Shown here: positions 1 to 5,609 of the stretch, piece by piece | Layout: each line of letters opens with the position of its first letter | Numbering within the stretch: position 1 is the first letter of the stretch | NCBI GenBank assembly: GCA_035627675.1 | Contig: DASPLH010000219.1 | Coordinates: forward strand, 1 to 6,812 | From: DASPLH01 sp035627675 | Lineage (GTDB): Bacteria > Acidobacteriota > Terriglobia > Terriglobales > Acidobacteriaceae | Direction: 5' to 3' | Length of the DNA stretch: 6,812 nt | Notes under the pieces: generated by a model | Databases searched by the model: none | Told to the model about the DNA's origin: nothing | What the model saw: only the letters and a program-made list of their open reading frames with translations | Program-made: the position numbers and the translations under genes

Positions 1-650
1 GGACGGATGGACACGTTGGCGTCACAGCGCAGCGAGCCTTCTTCCATGTTGCAGTCGCTCACGCCCGTGTACAGGATGATCTCCTTCAGGCGGGTGAGGT
101 ACTCGTAGGCTTCTTCGGGCGAAGAGAGGTCCGGCTCGCTGACGATCTCGATGAGCGGCACGCCGCTGCGGTTCAGATCGACGTAGGTGCGGTCGGCGGA
201 GTCGGCGTAGCCGTCGTGCATGCTCTTGCCCGCGTCTTCTTCCAGGTGCAAGCGCGTAATGCCGATGCGCTTGCGTCCGCCGTTGGCCGCCGTGATCTCG
301 ATGTAGCCGTGTTCCGCGAGCGGCTTATCGTACTGCGAGATCTGGTAGCCCTTCGGCAGATCGGGGTAGAAGTAGTTCTTGCGGGCGAAGATCGAGGTCT
401 CGTTGATGCGGCAGTTCAGGGCCTCGGCCGCGAGCACTGCGAAGTCCACCACCTGCCGGTTGAGTACCGGCAGTGCCCCGGGCAGTCCCAGGCACACAGG
501 GCAGACGTTGGAGTTCGGCGGCGCGCCGAACTCGGTCGAGCAGGCGCAGAACGCCTTCGTCTTGGTTAGCAGTTGAACGTGAACTTCGAGGCCTATGACC
601 GGCTCGTACTTTGACTCGGTCCGCACAGGCATTTCCGGCGTAGTTGCCAT
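1..650 (-). CDS. gatB: Aspartyl/glutamyl-tRNA amidotransferase subunit B, N-terminal part (cut by window edge)
   Basis: GatB is the tRNA-binding and phosphorylating subunit of the cytoplasmic GatCAB complex. The complex amidates Glu-tRNA(Gln) and/or Asp-tRNA(Asn) with ammonia made by GatA. The reading frame starts at ATG 650-648 and runs off the left edge after 216 codons of the roughly 480-500 usual in the family. Seen in the translation: the opening YEPVIGLEVHVQL (residues 15-27), a zinc-type cysteine set C35/C37/C50/C53 (CAC...CPVC), RKNYFYPDLPKGYQISQY (90-107), GITRLHLEEDAGKS (130-143), DLNRSGVPLIEIVSEPD (158-174) and CNMEEGSLRCDAN (200-212). These are the core signatures of the family, so identity is near certain. 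There is no Shine-Dalgarno sequence ahead of the ATG, but a perfect TATAAT ends 8 nt upstream, suggesting a leaderless message. The gatA and gatC genes are not in the window. Confidence 0.97.
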   Translation of the reverse strand, partial: MATTPEMPVRTESKYEPVIGLEVHVQLLTKTKAFCACSTEFGAPPNSNVCPVCLGLPGALPVLNRQVVDFAVLAAEALNCRINETSIFARKNYFYPDLPKGYQISQYDKPLAEHGYIEITAANGGRKRIGITRLHLEEDAGKSMHDGYADSADRTYVDLNRSGVPLIEIVSEPDLSSPEEAYEYLTRLKEIILYTGVSDCNMEEGSLRCDANVSIR

Positions 651-658
651 AAGGGACG

Positions 659-664
659 ATTATA
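659..664 (-). promoter_or_regulatory. Perfect -10 hexamer (TATAAT) directly ahead of gatB
   Basis: On the minus strand TATAAT is followed by 8 nt (CGTCCCTT) and then the gatB ATG. A sigma-70-type start 6-8 nt beyond the hexamer would fall within 0-2 nt of the ATG, giving a leaderless or nearly leaderless mRNA. No recognisable -35 element is visible at 16-19 nt spacing, and no Shine-Dalgarno sequence lies in the 8-nt gap. The hexamer and its spacing are seen; promoter activity is inferred. Confidence 0.5.
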
Positions 665-706
665 AAGAAGGTGCTGGTACCAGGCGCTAAATGCCAGGGA
701 GCTTCT

Positions 707-734
707 AGCTACCAGCTGCCAGCTGCCAGCGGCA
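707..734. repeat. Tandem heptamer repeat, four imperfect units
   Basis: Four 7-bp units follow one another: AGCTACC, AGCTGCC, AGCTGCC, AGCGGCA. The last units also form a small hairpin (CTGCC 723-727, GGCAG 731-735). A related three-unit array sits at 1971-1991, on the other side of the 968-1903 gene. Such short heptamer arrays resemble the dispersed heptanucleotide repeats described in cyanobacteria, and I recall similar intergenic arrays in acidobacterial genomes. They are probably non-coding. Confidence 0.6.
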
Positions 735-743
735 GATGGATTG

Positions 744-771
744 ACCACGGATCTTCACAGATGAACCACGG
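744..771. repeat. Direct repeat ACCACGG with 21-bp period, in a non-coding spacer
   Basis: ACCACGG occurs at 744-750 and 765-771, separated by a segment containing ATCTTCACAGATG. This looks like a remnant of the 'accacggat...cacggatg' intergenic repeats seen in several bacterial phyla (recollection). It is followed at about 787-802 by a GATCCTGAGCGAAG segment that also resembles a dispersed intergenic element. Apart from these repeats and the gatB promoter, the spacer 651-967 holds no gene I can support. Confidence 0.4.
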
Positions 772-967
772 TACTGCGGATGCAGTGATCCTGAGCGAAG
801 GCCTGTGTAGCGTTGGGGCGACGAGTGCAGAGGAGGCACGCGAACGCATCGTGCAACTTCGACCTGGCGGACTCCATTGGGATTCTCGGCATTCTACTCG
901 CGGCCCAGCTAATTCGCATAGAGCTACTGTCCATCTCCGGAGCAGGTGTAATACATTTGCACGCACA

Positions 968-1903
968 ATGACGCCGCAGAACATTCCTGTTTCGTCTGTC
1001 ATCAAGAACCTTGGCGACGAATTTGGCCAAAAATCCGTCTTGGTGTGGTCTGGGCTGGTCACAAGTGTGACGCTCGCGTACCTGGTCACCCTGACGAGCA
1101 AAACTCTCCGAGAGCTCGTTCCGGCTGTTTTCTTCGCTGGTGCCGTGCTTACGTTCAACCTGGTCAAAGCACGAAAGACAGCTCTGGAAGCCTGGGAGTC
1201 CGGAAAGTTTTCGCCGATACTCATGAGTCTTCTTCAGGTGTACTTCTCGGTGATCGTGATTCACACCGTTACGGTGATCCTGTTCCGTAACGCTTACGAT
1301 CCCCCAGTGGGACTCTCATTTTTGCTTTATGGGGCCGCAGCTGTTTGGGGTGGATGGATGAAAGGGGTTCGGCCGGGCTACCGCCAAAGGGCAGCTGCTT
1401 TGCTCGACAGCCAGTATCGAGAAGTTCACGGACCGCCGGAGATTCAGACATTCGGCGACCCCGTTCACTTCACGCTTTCACCAGTTCGAGCCGACAACGC
1501 ACTGGAGGGCTCGCTGCGAGTGTCCAAGAATGCCCCTACCGCAATAGCGCTGCGTGTTGATCTAGAGGTATCCAACTCTGATCTGGGCGGAGCGACCATT
1601 CGGGGCGAATGCCTGATTCGTGAAGTTCTCCCTGGTGCTGTTGAGCGTGAGTGCATCGAGTACGCCTCGTTGCCTTTTCGAATTCAAACAGTGCAGATGA
1701 GTGCCGGGAAAGGCGCGCTCGCGTCAGGTTACGCTGGCATCTTCCTGCCGCCCGGTCCGCGGGAGGCCATGAACGCCGCTTACCTGAAATACGCGCTGCA
1801 ACTGGAGGTGCAGTCCAAAGGGCGTCGATGGAAGACAGTGCAGAGCATCGTCATCCCGAACCTTGCACTGCTCGCACCAGAGCAGGGTGTGGAGTCCAGG
1901 TGA
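968..1903 (+). CDS. Unrecognised membrane protein: four predicted TM helices and a beta-rich C-terminal domain
   Basis: I do not recognise this 311-residue protein. Hydrophobic stretches suggest four transmembrane helices at about 23-42, 49-66, 83-106 and 112-131. They fall in two hairpins, joined by a charged linker (67-82) that starts KARK. A basic segment (132-142) follows, then about 170 soluble residues. That tail alternates short hydrophobic strands and contains LPFRIQTVQ, a GIFLPPG turn, KYALQLEV and a final strand before IPN, a pattern reminiscent of arrestin-like beta-sandwiches (weak inference). The frame is open back to 671, but the upstream part encodes intergenic repeats. ATG 968 is therefore chosen as the first start outside them, though it has no clear Shine-Dalgarno sequence. 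GTG 851 would add 39 residues and lies 14 nt after an AGGAGG. It is the only plus-strand gene between gatB and panC, flanked by heptamer repeats, so it may be an accessory insertion. Confidence 0.75.
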   Translation: MTPQNIPVSSVIKNLGDEFGQKSVLVWSGLVTSVTLAYLVTLTSKTLRELVPAVFFAGAVLTFNLVKARKTALEAWESGKFSPILMSLLQVYFSVIVIHTVTVILFRNAYDPPVGLSFLLYGAAAVWGGWMKGVRPGYRQRAAALLDSQYREVHGPPEIQTFGDPVHFTLSPVRADNALEGSLRVSKNAPTAIALRVDLEVSNSDLGGATIRGECLIREVLPGAVERECIEYASLPFRIQTVQMSAGKGALASGYAGIFLPPGPREAMNAAYLKYALQLEVQSKGRRWKTVQSIVIPNLALLAPEQGVESR

Positions 1904-1940
1904 TGCGAGCAGGTGGCGGACTCGCGCAAAGCGGTTGACG

Positions 1941-1962
1941 GCCCGGCACGTGAGTGCCGGGC
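1941..1962. terminator. Perfect 9-bp hairpin between convergent genes
   Basis: GCCCGGCAC (1941-1949) and GTGCCGGGC (1954-1962) pair perfectly around a four-base loop, GTGA. Read on the plus strand this is a GNRA-type tetraloop, so it fits better as the end of the 968-1903 transcript, 37 nt past its stop. It may also serve panC, which ends at 1994 on the other strand. No U-tract follows on either strand, so it is a weak intrinsic terminator or a 3'-end stabilising hairpin. Confidence 0.5.
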
Positions 1963-1970
1963 ATGTGTCT

Positions 1971-1991
1971 AGCGCCTAGCACCTCGCACCT
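1971..1991. repeat. Tandem heptamer repeat, three imperfect units
   Basis: Three units, AGCGCCT, AGCACCT and CGCACCT, lie immediately next to the panC stop codon. In register they read CTAGCGC, CTAGCAC, CTCGCAC. The first begins CTAGC, as does the first unit of the array at 706-734 (CTAGCTA). The two arrays flank the membrane-protein gene. Confidence 0.5.
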
Positions 1992-1993
1992 CT

Positions 1994-2866
1994 TTACTGC
2001 GCTACTTTGTGTGCCTTGCCGGGCCCGTGGAGCACTATGTTGTCGATGAGGCGGGTGTTGCCGACCCAGGCTGCTACGGCAACCAGCGCTCCGTGGCTGA
2101 TGTCGTCCACCGGGTCGAGCGTGTCGGAGTTGACGATCTCGTAGTAGTCCAGCCTTGCTCCGGGCTCTTCGGCGACCACCTGCTCGCCGGCTTCGAGCAG
2201 CGTGGCGGCGCGGTGCTCGCCCTGGTCGGCCAGAGTCTGCACGCGCATCAGCGAACGGTAGAGGCAGAGGGCTTGCGTGCGTTGCTCGGGCGAGAGATAG
2301 GCATTGCGCGAGGACATGGCGAGTCCGTCTTTCTCGCGCGTCGTGGGGCAGACGACGATGTCGAGGTCCATGTCGAGGTCGCGCACCATCTTGCGGATGA
2401 CAGCCACCTGGGCCGCGTCTTTCTGTCCGAAGAAGGCCAGCTCCGGACGGACGATTTCGAAGAGCTTTGCCACGACGGTTGTGACGCCCTTGAAGTGTCC
2501 CGGGCGCGACCGGCCGTCGAGCTTCTCGCTGAGGCCCTCGACGTACACGGTCGTGCTTGCGCCGGAGGGGTACATGTCGTCCCTGGTCGGCGCGAACACG
2601 ATGTCCACCCGCTCGGCTTCGAGTTTCTGGCAGTCGTCGGCCAACATGCGCGGGTACTTGGTGAAGTCCTCGGCCGGACCGAACTGTAGAGGATTCACGA
2701 ATATAGATACGGCTACGAAATCGGACTGCGCGCGGGCAGACTTGACCAGCGAGATGTGTCCGGCGTGGAGCGCGCCCATCGTTGGCACGAAGCCTACGCG
2801 CTTGCCTTCACGCCGTGCGGCGCGGCAGGCGGCCTGCATTTCTCTCGGACTGTGAACGATGCGCAT
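1994..2866 (-). CDS. panC: Pantothenate synthetase (pantoate--beta-alanine ligase)
   Basis: PanC condenses pantoate with beta-alanine, using ATP through a pantoyl-adenylate, to give pantothenate in the cytoplasm. The 290-residue length is typical. Seen in the translation: the adenylate-forming signature PTMGALHAGH (28-37, with the HxGH pair H34/H37), SIFVNPLQFGPAEDF, the GRSRPGHF loop, FFGQKD, and REKDGLAMSSRN (the KMSKS-like region). All expected active-site segments are intact. The ATG at 2866 is followed directly by the conserved start MRIVHSPREMQ. No strong Shine-Dalgarno sequence precedes it. The stop of the exported-protein gene lies only 12 nt upstream, so panC is probably the last gene of a panB-X-panC operon and may depend on translation of its neighbour. 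A heptamer repeat array abuts its 3' end. Confidence 0.97.
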   Translation of the reverse strand: MRIVHSPREMQAACRAARREGKRVGFVPTMGALHAGHISLVKSARAQSDFVAVSIFVNPLQFGPAEDFTKYPRMLADDCQKLEAERVDIVFAPTRDDMYPSGASTTVYVEGLSEKLDGRSRPGHFKGVTTVVAKLFEIVRPELAFFGQKDAAQVAVIRKMVRDLDMDLDIVVCPTTREKDGLAMSSRNAYLSPEQRTQALCLYRSLMRVQTLADQGEHRAATLLEAGEQVVAEEPGARLDYYEIVNSDTLDPVDDISHGALVAVAAWVGNTRLIDNIVLHGPGKAHKVAQ

Positions 2867-2878
2867 GCGTTGACCAGT

Positions 2879-3544
2879 TTAACGCTGCGGCAGGGCGGGC
2901 GCCGGTTTCGGCGCAGGGGCGGGCGCGGGAGGCGCGGGGCGCCAGCTGTGCAGCACGCGATCGAAGAGAGGTTGCAGGCGCGCGGCGTCGCCCGGCGCAC
3001 ATCCGAGCGCAACGGAGTACACGACCTCGTCGGCGTCGAGCAACGCAATCTGTTCCATCCATTCGCTCGTCTTCGACCGCAACCGTATCTGCACGATCTC
3101 GGTTGGCATGTCGGCGATCACTTCTCGCGAGCGCCTCAGGGTTTCCATCGTCGTGCCCTCGGCGGGAGAGCCGAGCACGACGTCCACGAGCTCTCCGAGT
3201 TCCGGACGCTCTTTCCCGGGATCGGGTTCGGGCAGTTCGATGGCGCCGGCGGTGATGTTGTTCCAGTTCTCTTTCGGACGGTTCCTTGAAGGTTCGGCAA
3301 CGACGAAGCCGGCGCCCTCGAAGACTTCGCCCATGTCCTGCCAGGCTTCGGGAACCTGGACGCAGAAGCCTCCGGCGGCGGAACAACGCTGGGTGAGTTT
3401 TCCGACCGCAGCGCGTTGCGCCCCCTGAGGCGTGGTGGCGGTCGCTCCGGGAGTCTGCGGAGCGGGTGTCGTTGTTTGTGCCAAAGCAAAGCCGCCGAGC
3501 ATCAGCACGGCGGCACATAGGAATCGATCTGGTCTTGCGTTCAC
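2879..3544 (-). CDS. Exported protein of unknown function, embedded between panB and panC
   Basis: This 221-residue protein is not one I can name. The start chosen is GTG 3544-3542, which overlaps the panB stop as GTGA. It gives a clean signal peptide: basic n-region (NARPDR), hydrophobic core (FLCAAVLMLGGFALA, 8-22) and a likely cut after ALA before Q23. A flexible Thr/Pro/Ala linker (24-46) follows. The globular part (about 47-202) contains RCSAAGGFCVQVPEAWQ (53-69), with two cysteines that could form a disulphide, and ends in LFDRVLHSWRP. The opening 'C-V-x-V-P-x-x-W' and closing 'F-D-x-V-L-x-S' resemble the Mog1/PsbP/DcrB-like fold (inference only). The tail (203-219) is Pro/Ala-rich. It is translationally coupled to panB and 12 nt from panC, yet a secreted protein has no obvious place in cytoplasmic pantothenate synthesis. 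Longer frames reaching 3778 only shadow panB. Confidence 0.85.
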   Translation of the reverse strand: MNARPDRFLCAAVLMLGGFALAQTTTPAPQTPGATATTPQGAQRAAVGKLTQRCSAAGGFCVQVPEAWQDMGEVFEGAGFVVAEPSRNRPKENWNNITAGAIELPEPDPGKERPELGELVDVVLGSPAEGTTMETLRRSREVIADMPTEIVQIRLRSKTSEWMEQIALLDADEVVYSVALGCAPGDAARLQPLFDRVLHSWRPAPPAPAPAPKPAPALPQR

Positions 3545-4428
3545 TTGCGCATCGCCCTCTTGCGCGCCATCACGGTTTCCAGCGCAACCTGAGTCTCTTT
3601 CGGCAGATGATACGACTCGGCGTCGCCGGGGTACCCGCCATTTTTCACGTCGTCGCGGAAACCCTTGACCGCCTCGGTGATTGCGCCGGAGAGATCGGCG
3701 TAGCGGCGAACGAACTTCGCGGCGGGATGGAACGTCAGGTTGACCAGATCGTGGAAGACAAGCACTTGGCCGTCGCACTCCGGACCCGCGCCGATGCCGA
3801 TGGTCGGGGTCTCGACCTCTTCGGTGATCATGGCGGCGACTTCGCGCGGAATGCCCTCCAGCACGAGACAGCAGACGCCGGCGCGGTCGAGCGCCAGCGC
3901 GTCCTTGATCAGGTCTTCGATGGCCGAGAGCGTCTTGCCTTGCACCTTGTAGCCGCCCATGACGTGCAGCGATTGCGGAGTGAGACCGATGTGTCCGACG
4001 ACGGGAATCTCCGCATCGAGCATGCGTTCGATCAGCCGTACGCGCTTCGCTCCACCCTCGATCTTTACGGCCTCGGCGCCACCCTCTTTCACGAAGCGGG
4101 AAGCGTTCTCCAAGGCGCGGCGCATCCCGACGTGGTACGAGGCATAGGGCATGTCGGCGATCAGCAAGGCTTGCTTCACGGCCCGGCGCACGGCGCGGGT
4201 ATGATGCATCATCTCGTCCATCGTGACCGGCAGGGTGTTGTCGTAGCCGAGCACGGTCTGGGCGAGCGAGTCGCCGACCAGGATCATGTCAATGCCGGCT
4301 TCGTCCACCAGGCGGGCGGTCGCGTAGTCGTACGCGGTGAGGCACGTGATCGGTTCGCGCTTTTGTTTCTTTTCCTGAAGTGTCTGAACAGTGATTTTCG
4401 AGCGGAAATCGCCCGTTGTGAGACTCAC
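3541..4428 (-). CDS. panB: 3-methyl-2-oxobutanoate hydroxymethyltransferase (ketopantoate hydroxymethyltransferase)
   Basis: PanB transfers a hydroxymethyl group from 5,10-methylene-tetrahydrofolate to alpha-ketoisovalerate, giving ketopantoate, the first committed step of pantothenate synthesis. It is a cytoplasmic, Mg-dependent (beta/alpha)8 enzyme. The GTG start at 4428 is preferred because GGAGG sits 5 nt upstream; the frame is open to 4623 but the extra part is not PanB-like. This gives 295 residues, some 20-30 more than many homologues, mostly as a C-terminal tail. Seen: TAYDYATARLVDEAG (31-45), GDSL with Mg ligand D53, second metal ligand D92 (ADMPY), VKIEGG (K122/E124), GHIGLTPQ (145-152), the catalytic-type Glu in LVLEGIPRE (E191) and GIGAGPECDGQVLV (211-224). 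It is the first gene of the operon, and its TGA overlaps the next start by 4 bases. Confidence 0.97.
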   Translation of the reverse strand: MSLTTGDFRSKITVQTLQEKKQKREPITCLTAYDYATARLVDEAGIDMILVGDSLAQTVLGYDNTLPVTMDEMMHHTRAVRRAVKQALLIADMPYASYHVGMRRALENASRFVKEGGAEAVKIEGGAKRVRLIERMLDAEIPVVGHIGLTPQSLHVMGGYKVQGKTLSAIEDLIKDALALDRAGVCCLVLEGIPREVAAMITEEVETPTIGIGAGPECDGQVLVFHDLVNLTFHPAAKFVRRYADLSGAITEAVKGFRDDVKNGGYPGDAESYHLPKETQVALETVMARKRAMRK

Positions 4429-4433
4429 AGAAA

Positions 4434-4438
4434 CCTCC
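4434..4438 (-). promoter_or_regulatory. Ribosome binding site that fixes the panB GTG start
   Basis: GGAGG lies 5 nt ahead of GTG 4428-4426 on the minus strand. It is the only strong Shine-Dalgarno sequence visible in the window at a good distance from a start codon, and it decides the panB start against the longer open frame. Confidence 0.75.
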
Positions 4439-4441
4439 AGT

Positions 4442-4463
4442 GCGGCTCCCCTGGGGATACCGC
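4442..4463 (-). promoter_or_regulatory. Near-perfect 22-bp palindrome in the panB leader
   Basis: Read on the minus strand: GCGG-TA-TCCCC-A-GGGGA-G-CCGC. The inner TCCCC/GGGGA and outer GCGG/CCGC arms are perfectly inverted, with one extra base on one side. It ends 3 nt before the GGAGG ribosome binding site of panB, so it could be an operator or a leader hairpin that limits access to that site. The symmetry is seen; function is inferred. Confidence 0.35.
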
Positions 4464-4534
4464 CTGTCCTCGGTTCTTGAAGTGCGGACTGCGGGGCAAT
4501 CCGCGGCTCAGTGGTTAGAGATGTGGCCCGAGGT

Positions 4535-4540
4535 ATTGTA
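4535..4540 (-). promoter_or_regulatory. Possible -10 element (TACAAT) for the panB operon
   Basis: TACAAT on the minus strand matches the sigma-70 -10 consensus at 5 of 6 positions and lies about 106 nt upstream of the panB start, in an otherwise non-coding stretch. No convincing -35 is found 16-18 nt upstream. If real, it would place the 4442-4463 palindrome in the transcribed leader. Confidence 0.25.
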
Positions 4541-4625
4541 GTCGCAAGAATTGAAAGGGGAAAGGGTAGGGTTCGGGCGATAGAGCTTCGAGTCTTAGAT
4601 AGCTGGTGGGGAACGCAATACATAG

Positions 4626-4657
4626 ACCCTGAACGCCCGTGAAGAGGCGTTCAGGGT
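4626..4657 (-). terminator. 12-bp perfect hairpin downstream of the deoxynucleoside kinase
   Basis: ACCCTGAACGCC (4626-4637) and GGCGTTCAGGGT (4646-4657) are perfect inverted repeats around an 8-nt loop. The hairpin lies 15 nt beyond the stop of the minus-strand kinase gene. The minus strand continues CTATGTATT, which is not a full U-tract, so it is a plausible but imperfect intrinsic terminator separating the kinase from the panB operon. Confidence 0.6.
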
Positions 4658-4672
4658 GACACATGGAACGGG

Positions 4673-5338
4673 TCAGGCTCCGGCGGCCTCGCCCTGGCCT
4701 AGAGGCAGGAAGTACTGGGTTCCCTTGATGGGCTCGCTGACGCGGCGCAGGAGTTGCTGGAGGTCGGCGGAGCGCTCGACGAAGTCGATCTCGTTCGTAT
4801 TCACGACCAGCAGGTCCGAAGCCGTGTAGTGGAAGAAGAAGTGTTCGTAGGCCTTTACGACTTCTTCAAGGTAGTCGTCGCTGACGCCGCGTTCGGCCGA
4901 AGCGTTCTTCTTCTTCAGGCGCTTGCGCAGCACCTCGGGCGTGGCCTGGAGGTAGATGACCAGCTCCGGCGTGGGCACCTCGGCCCTGAACATCTTGTAG
5001 TAGCGATCGTAGACGGCCAGCTCCGGGTCGCTCAGGTTGAGGTTGGCGAAGATCTTGTCTTTCTCGAAGATGTAGTCGGCGACGACGATCTTCTGGGAGG
5101 TCGGGCTGACGTCGAGGGCCTTCAACTGCTCGTAGCGCCGGATCAGGAAGGCGAATTGCGTCTGGAAGGCCGCCCCCGGCTCTCCGTCGTAGAAGGCTCG
5201 CAGGAATGCATTCTCCTCCGGTTCATGGATGAGCTGGCCATGAAGCTGCTCGGCGATGACACGCGCCAGAGTGCTCTTGCCGACTCGTATCGGACCTTCG
5301 ATCGCGATATACCGGGGTGGTTCGAAAAAATTCGCCAT
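4673..5338 (-). CDS. Deoxynucleoside kinase (dAdo/dGuo kinase-like, dNK family)
   Basis: Enzymes of this family phosphorylate deoxynucleosides to dNMPs with ATP for nucleotide salvage in the cytoplasm. The 221-residue product from ATG 5338 shows the P-loop GPIRVGKST (15-23), the substrate-site HEPEEN (38-43), QTQFAFLIRR (59-68), ADYIFEKDKIFA (87-98), which sits where the base- and sugar-contacting motif of the family lies, ELVIYLQATPEVLRKRLKKK (sensor and LID basic cluster) and a C-terminal GTQYFLP. Family homologues usually read GPIGVGKS; the fourth residue here is Arg instead of Gly, though the essential GKS is intact. The frame is open to 5644, but the extra N-terminal 102 residues are low-complexity and lack family similarity. 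AAGGG 6 nt before ATG 5338 can serve as ribosome binding site. I recall dNK genes near panB/panC in other bacteria; here a hairpin separates them. Substrate preference cannot be read from sequence alone. Confidence 0.92.
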   Translation of the reverse strand: MANFFEPPRYIAIEGPIRVGKSTLARVIAEQLHGQLIHEPEENAFLRAFYDGEPGAAFQTQFAFLIRRYEQLKALDVSPTSQKIVVADYIFEKDKIFANLNLSDPELAVYDRYYKMFRAEVPTPELVIYLQATPEVLRKRLKKKNASAERGVSDDYLEEVVKAYEHFFFHYTASDLLVVNTNEIDFVERSADLQQLLRRVSEPIKGTQYFLPLGQGEAAGA

Positions 5339-5368
5339 GCGGGACCCTTCGATCGGAGAACTGCGGGC

Positions 5369-5398
5369 AGAATAGCGCGGTCGAGGCAGGCGGAGCAA
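5369..5398 (-). promoter_or_regulatory. Weak candidate promoter for the kinase gene
   Basis: On the minus strand TTGCTC (5393-5398) and TATTCT (5369-5374) are 18 nt apart, and the second ends 30 nt before the kinase ATG. This leaves room for a short leader with the AAGGG ribosome binding site. Both hexamers are imperfect. The rest of the spacer 5339-5609 contains no gene, tRNA or obvious repeat beyond the selB inverted repeat. Confidence 0.28.
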
Positions 5399-5576
5399 TT
5401 GTCTAAAGCAGCAATGACCGAATGGCCGTCTGACGCGGGACACGCGACCGGGCATCTCGCAGCTTGCGTGCCAGGTGCTGACCTTCCCCTCCGGCTCCGT
5501 CCGGTTCGGTGTTGCCGCTGCGGAATGGGCGGGTCTGCCGCCGGACGACGCCGTGCTGCGGCGGAAAGGGTGGCGC

Positions 5577-5600
5577 GTGTAACGCTTCGGTTCGTTACAC
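5577..5600 (+). promoter_or_regulatory. Inverted repeat GTGTAACG-N8-CGTTACAC just ahead of selB
   Basis: Two perfect 8-bp arms (5577-5584 and 5593-5600) flank CTTCGGTT and end 9 nt before the selB ATG. As DNA it looks like a dimeric-repressor operator, and its right arm overlaps a -10-like TACACT (5596-5601). As RNA it would fold into a stem with a C(UUCG)G tetraloop and a two-U bulge. The symmetry is seen. Whether it acts as an operator, a promoter overlap or a leader hairpin is inference. Confidence 0.5.
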
Positions 5601-5601
5601 T
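5596..5601 (+). promoter_or_regulatory. Candidate -10 element (TACACT) 8 nt before the selB ATG
   Basis: TACACT matches TATAAT at 4 of 6 positions and is followed by 8 nt (TGTTGCCG) and the selB ATG, the same spacing as the TATAAT ahead of gatB. No Shine-Dalgarno sequence is present. It suggests a leaderless selB transcript, but the hexamer is imperfect and no -35 is evident. Confidence 0.3.
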
Positions 5602-5609
5602 TGTTGCCG

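Noticed and set aside
671..967. N-terminal extension of the membrane protein to 410 residues
   Set aside because: The extra part is encoded by intergenic repeats and is not hydrophobic or domain-like.
2009..2689. 226-residue plus-strand open frame opposite panC
   Set aside because: Antisense to an intact panC with every family motif; the translation is low-complexity and typical of high-GC shadow frames.
3466..4518. 350-residue plus-strand open frame opposite panB
   Set aside because: It is the antisense shadow of panB and the start of the exported-protein gene; the panB frame carries all catalytic motifs, and the plus frame shows no recognisable domain.
5401..5609. Possible tRNA-Sec gene next to selB
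   Set aside because: No acceptor-stem pairing with a T-arm consensus could be found; only the short inverted repeat stands out.
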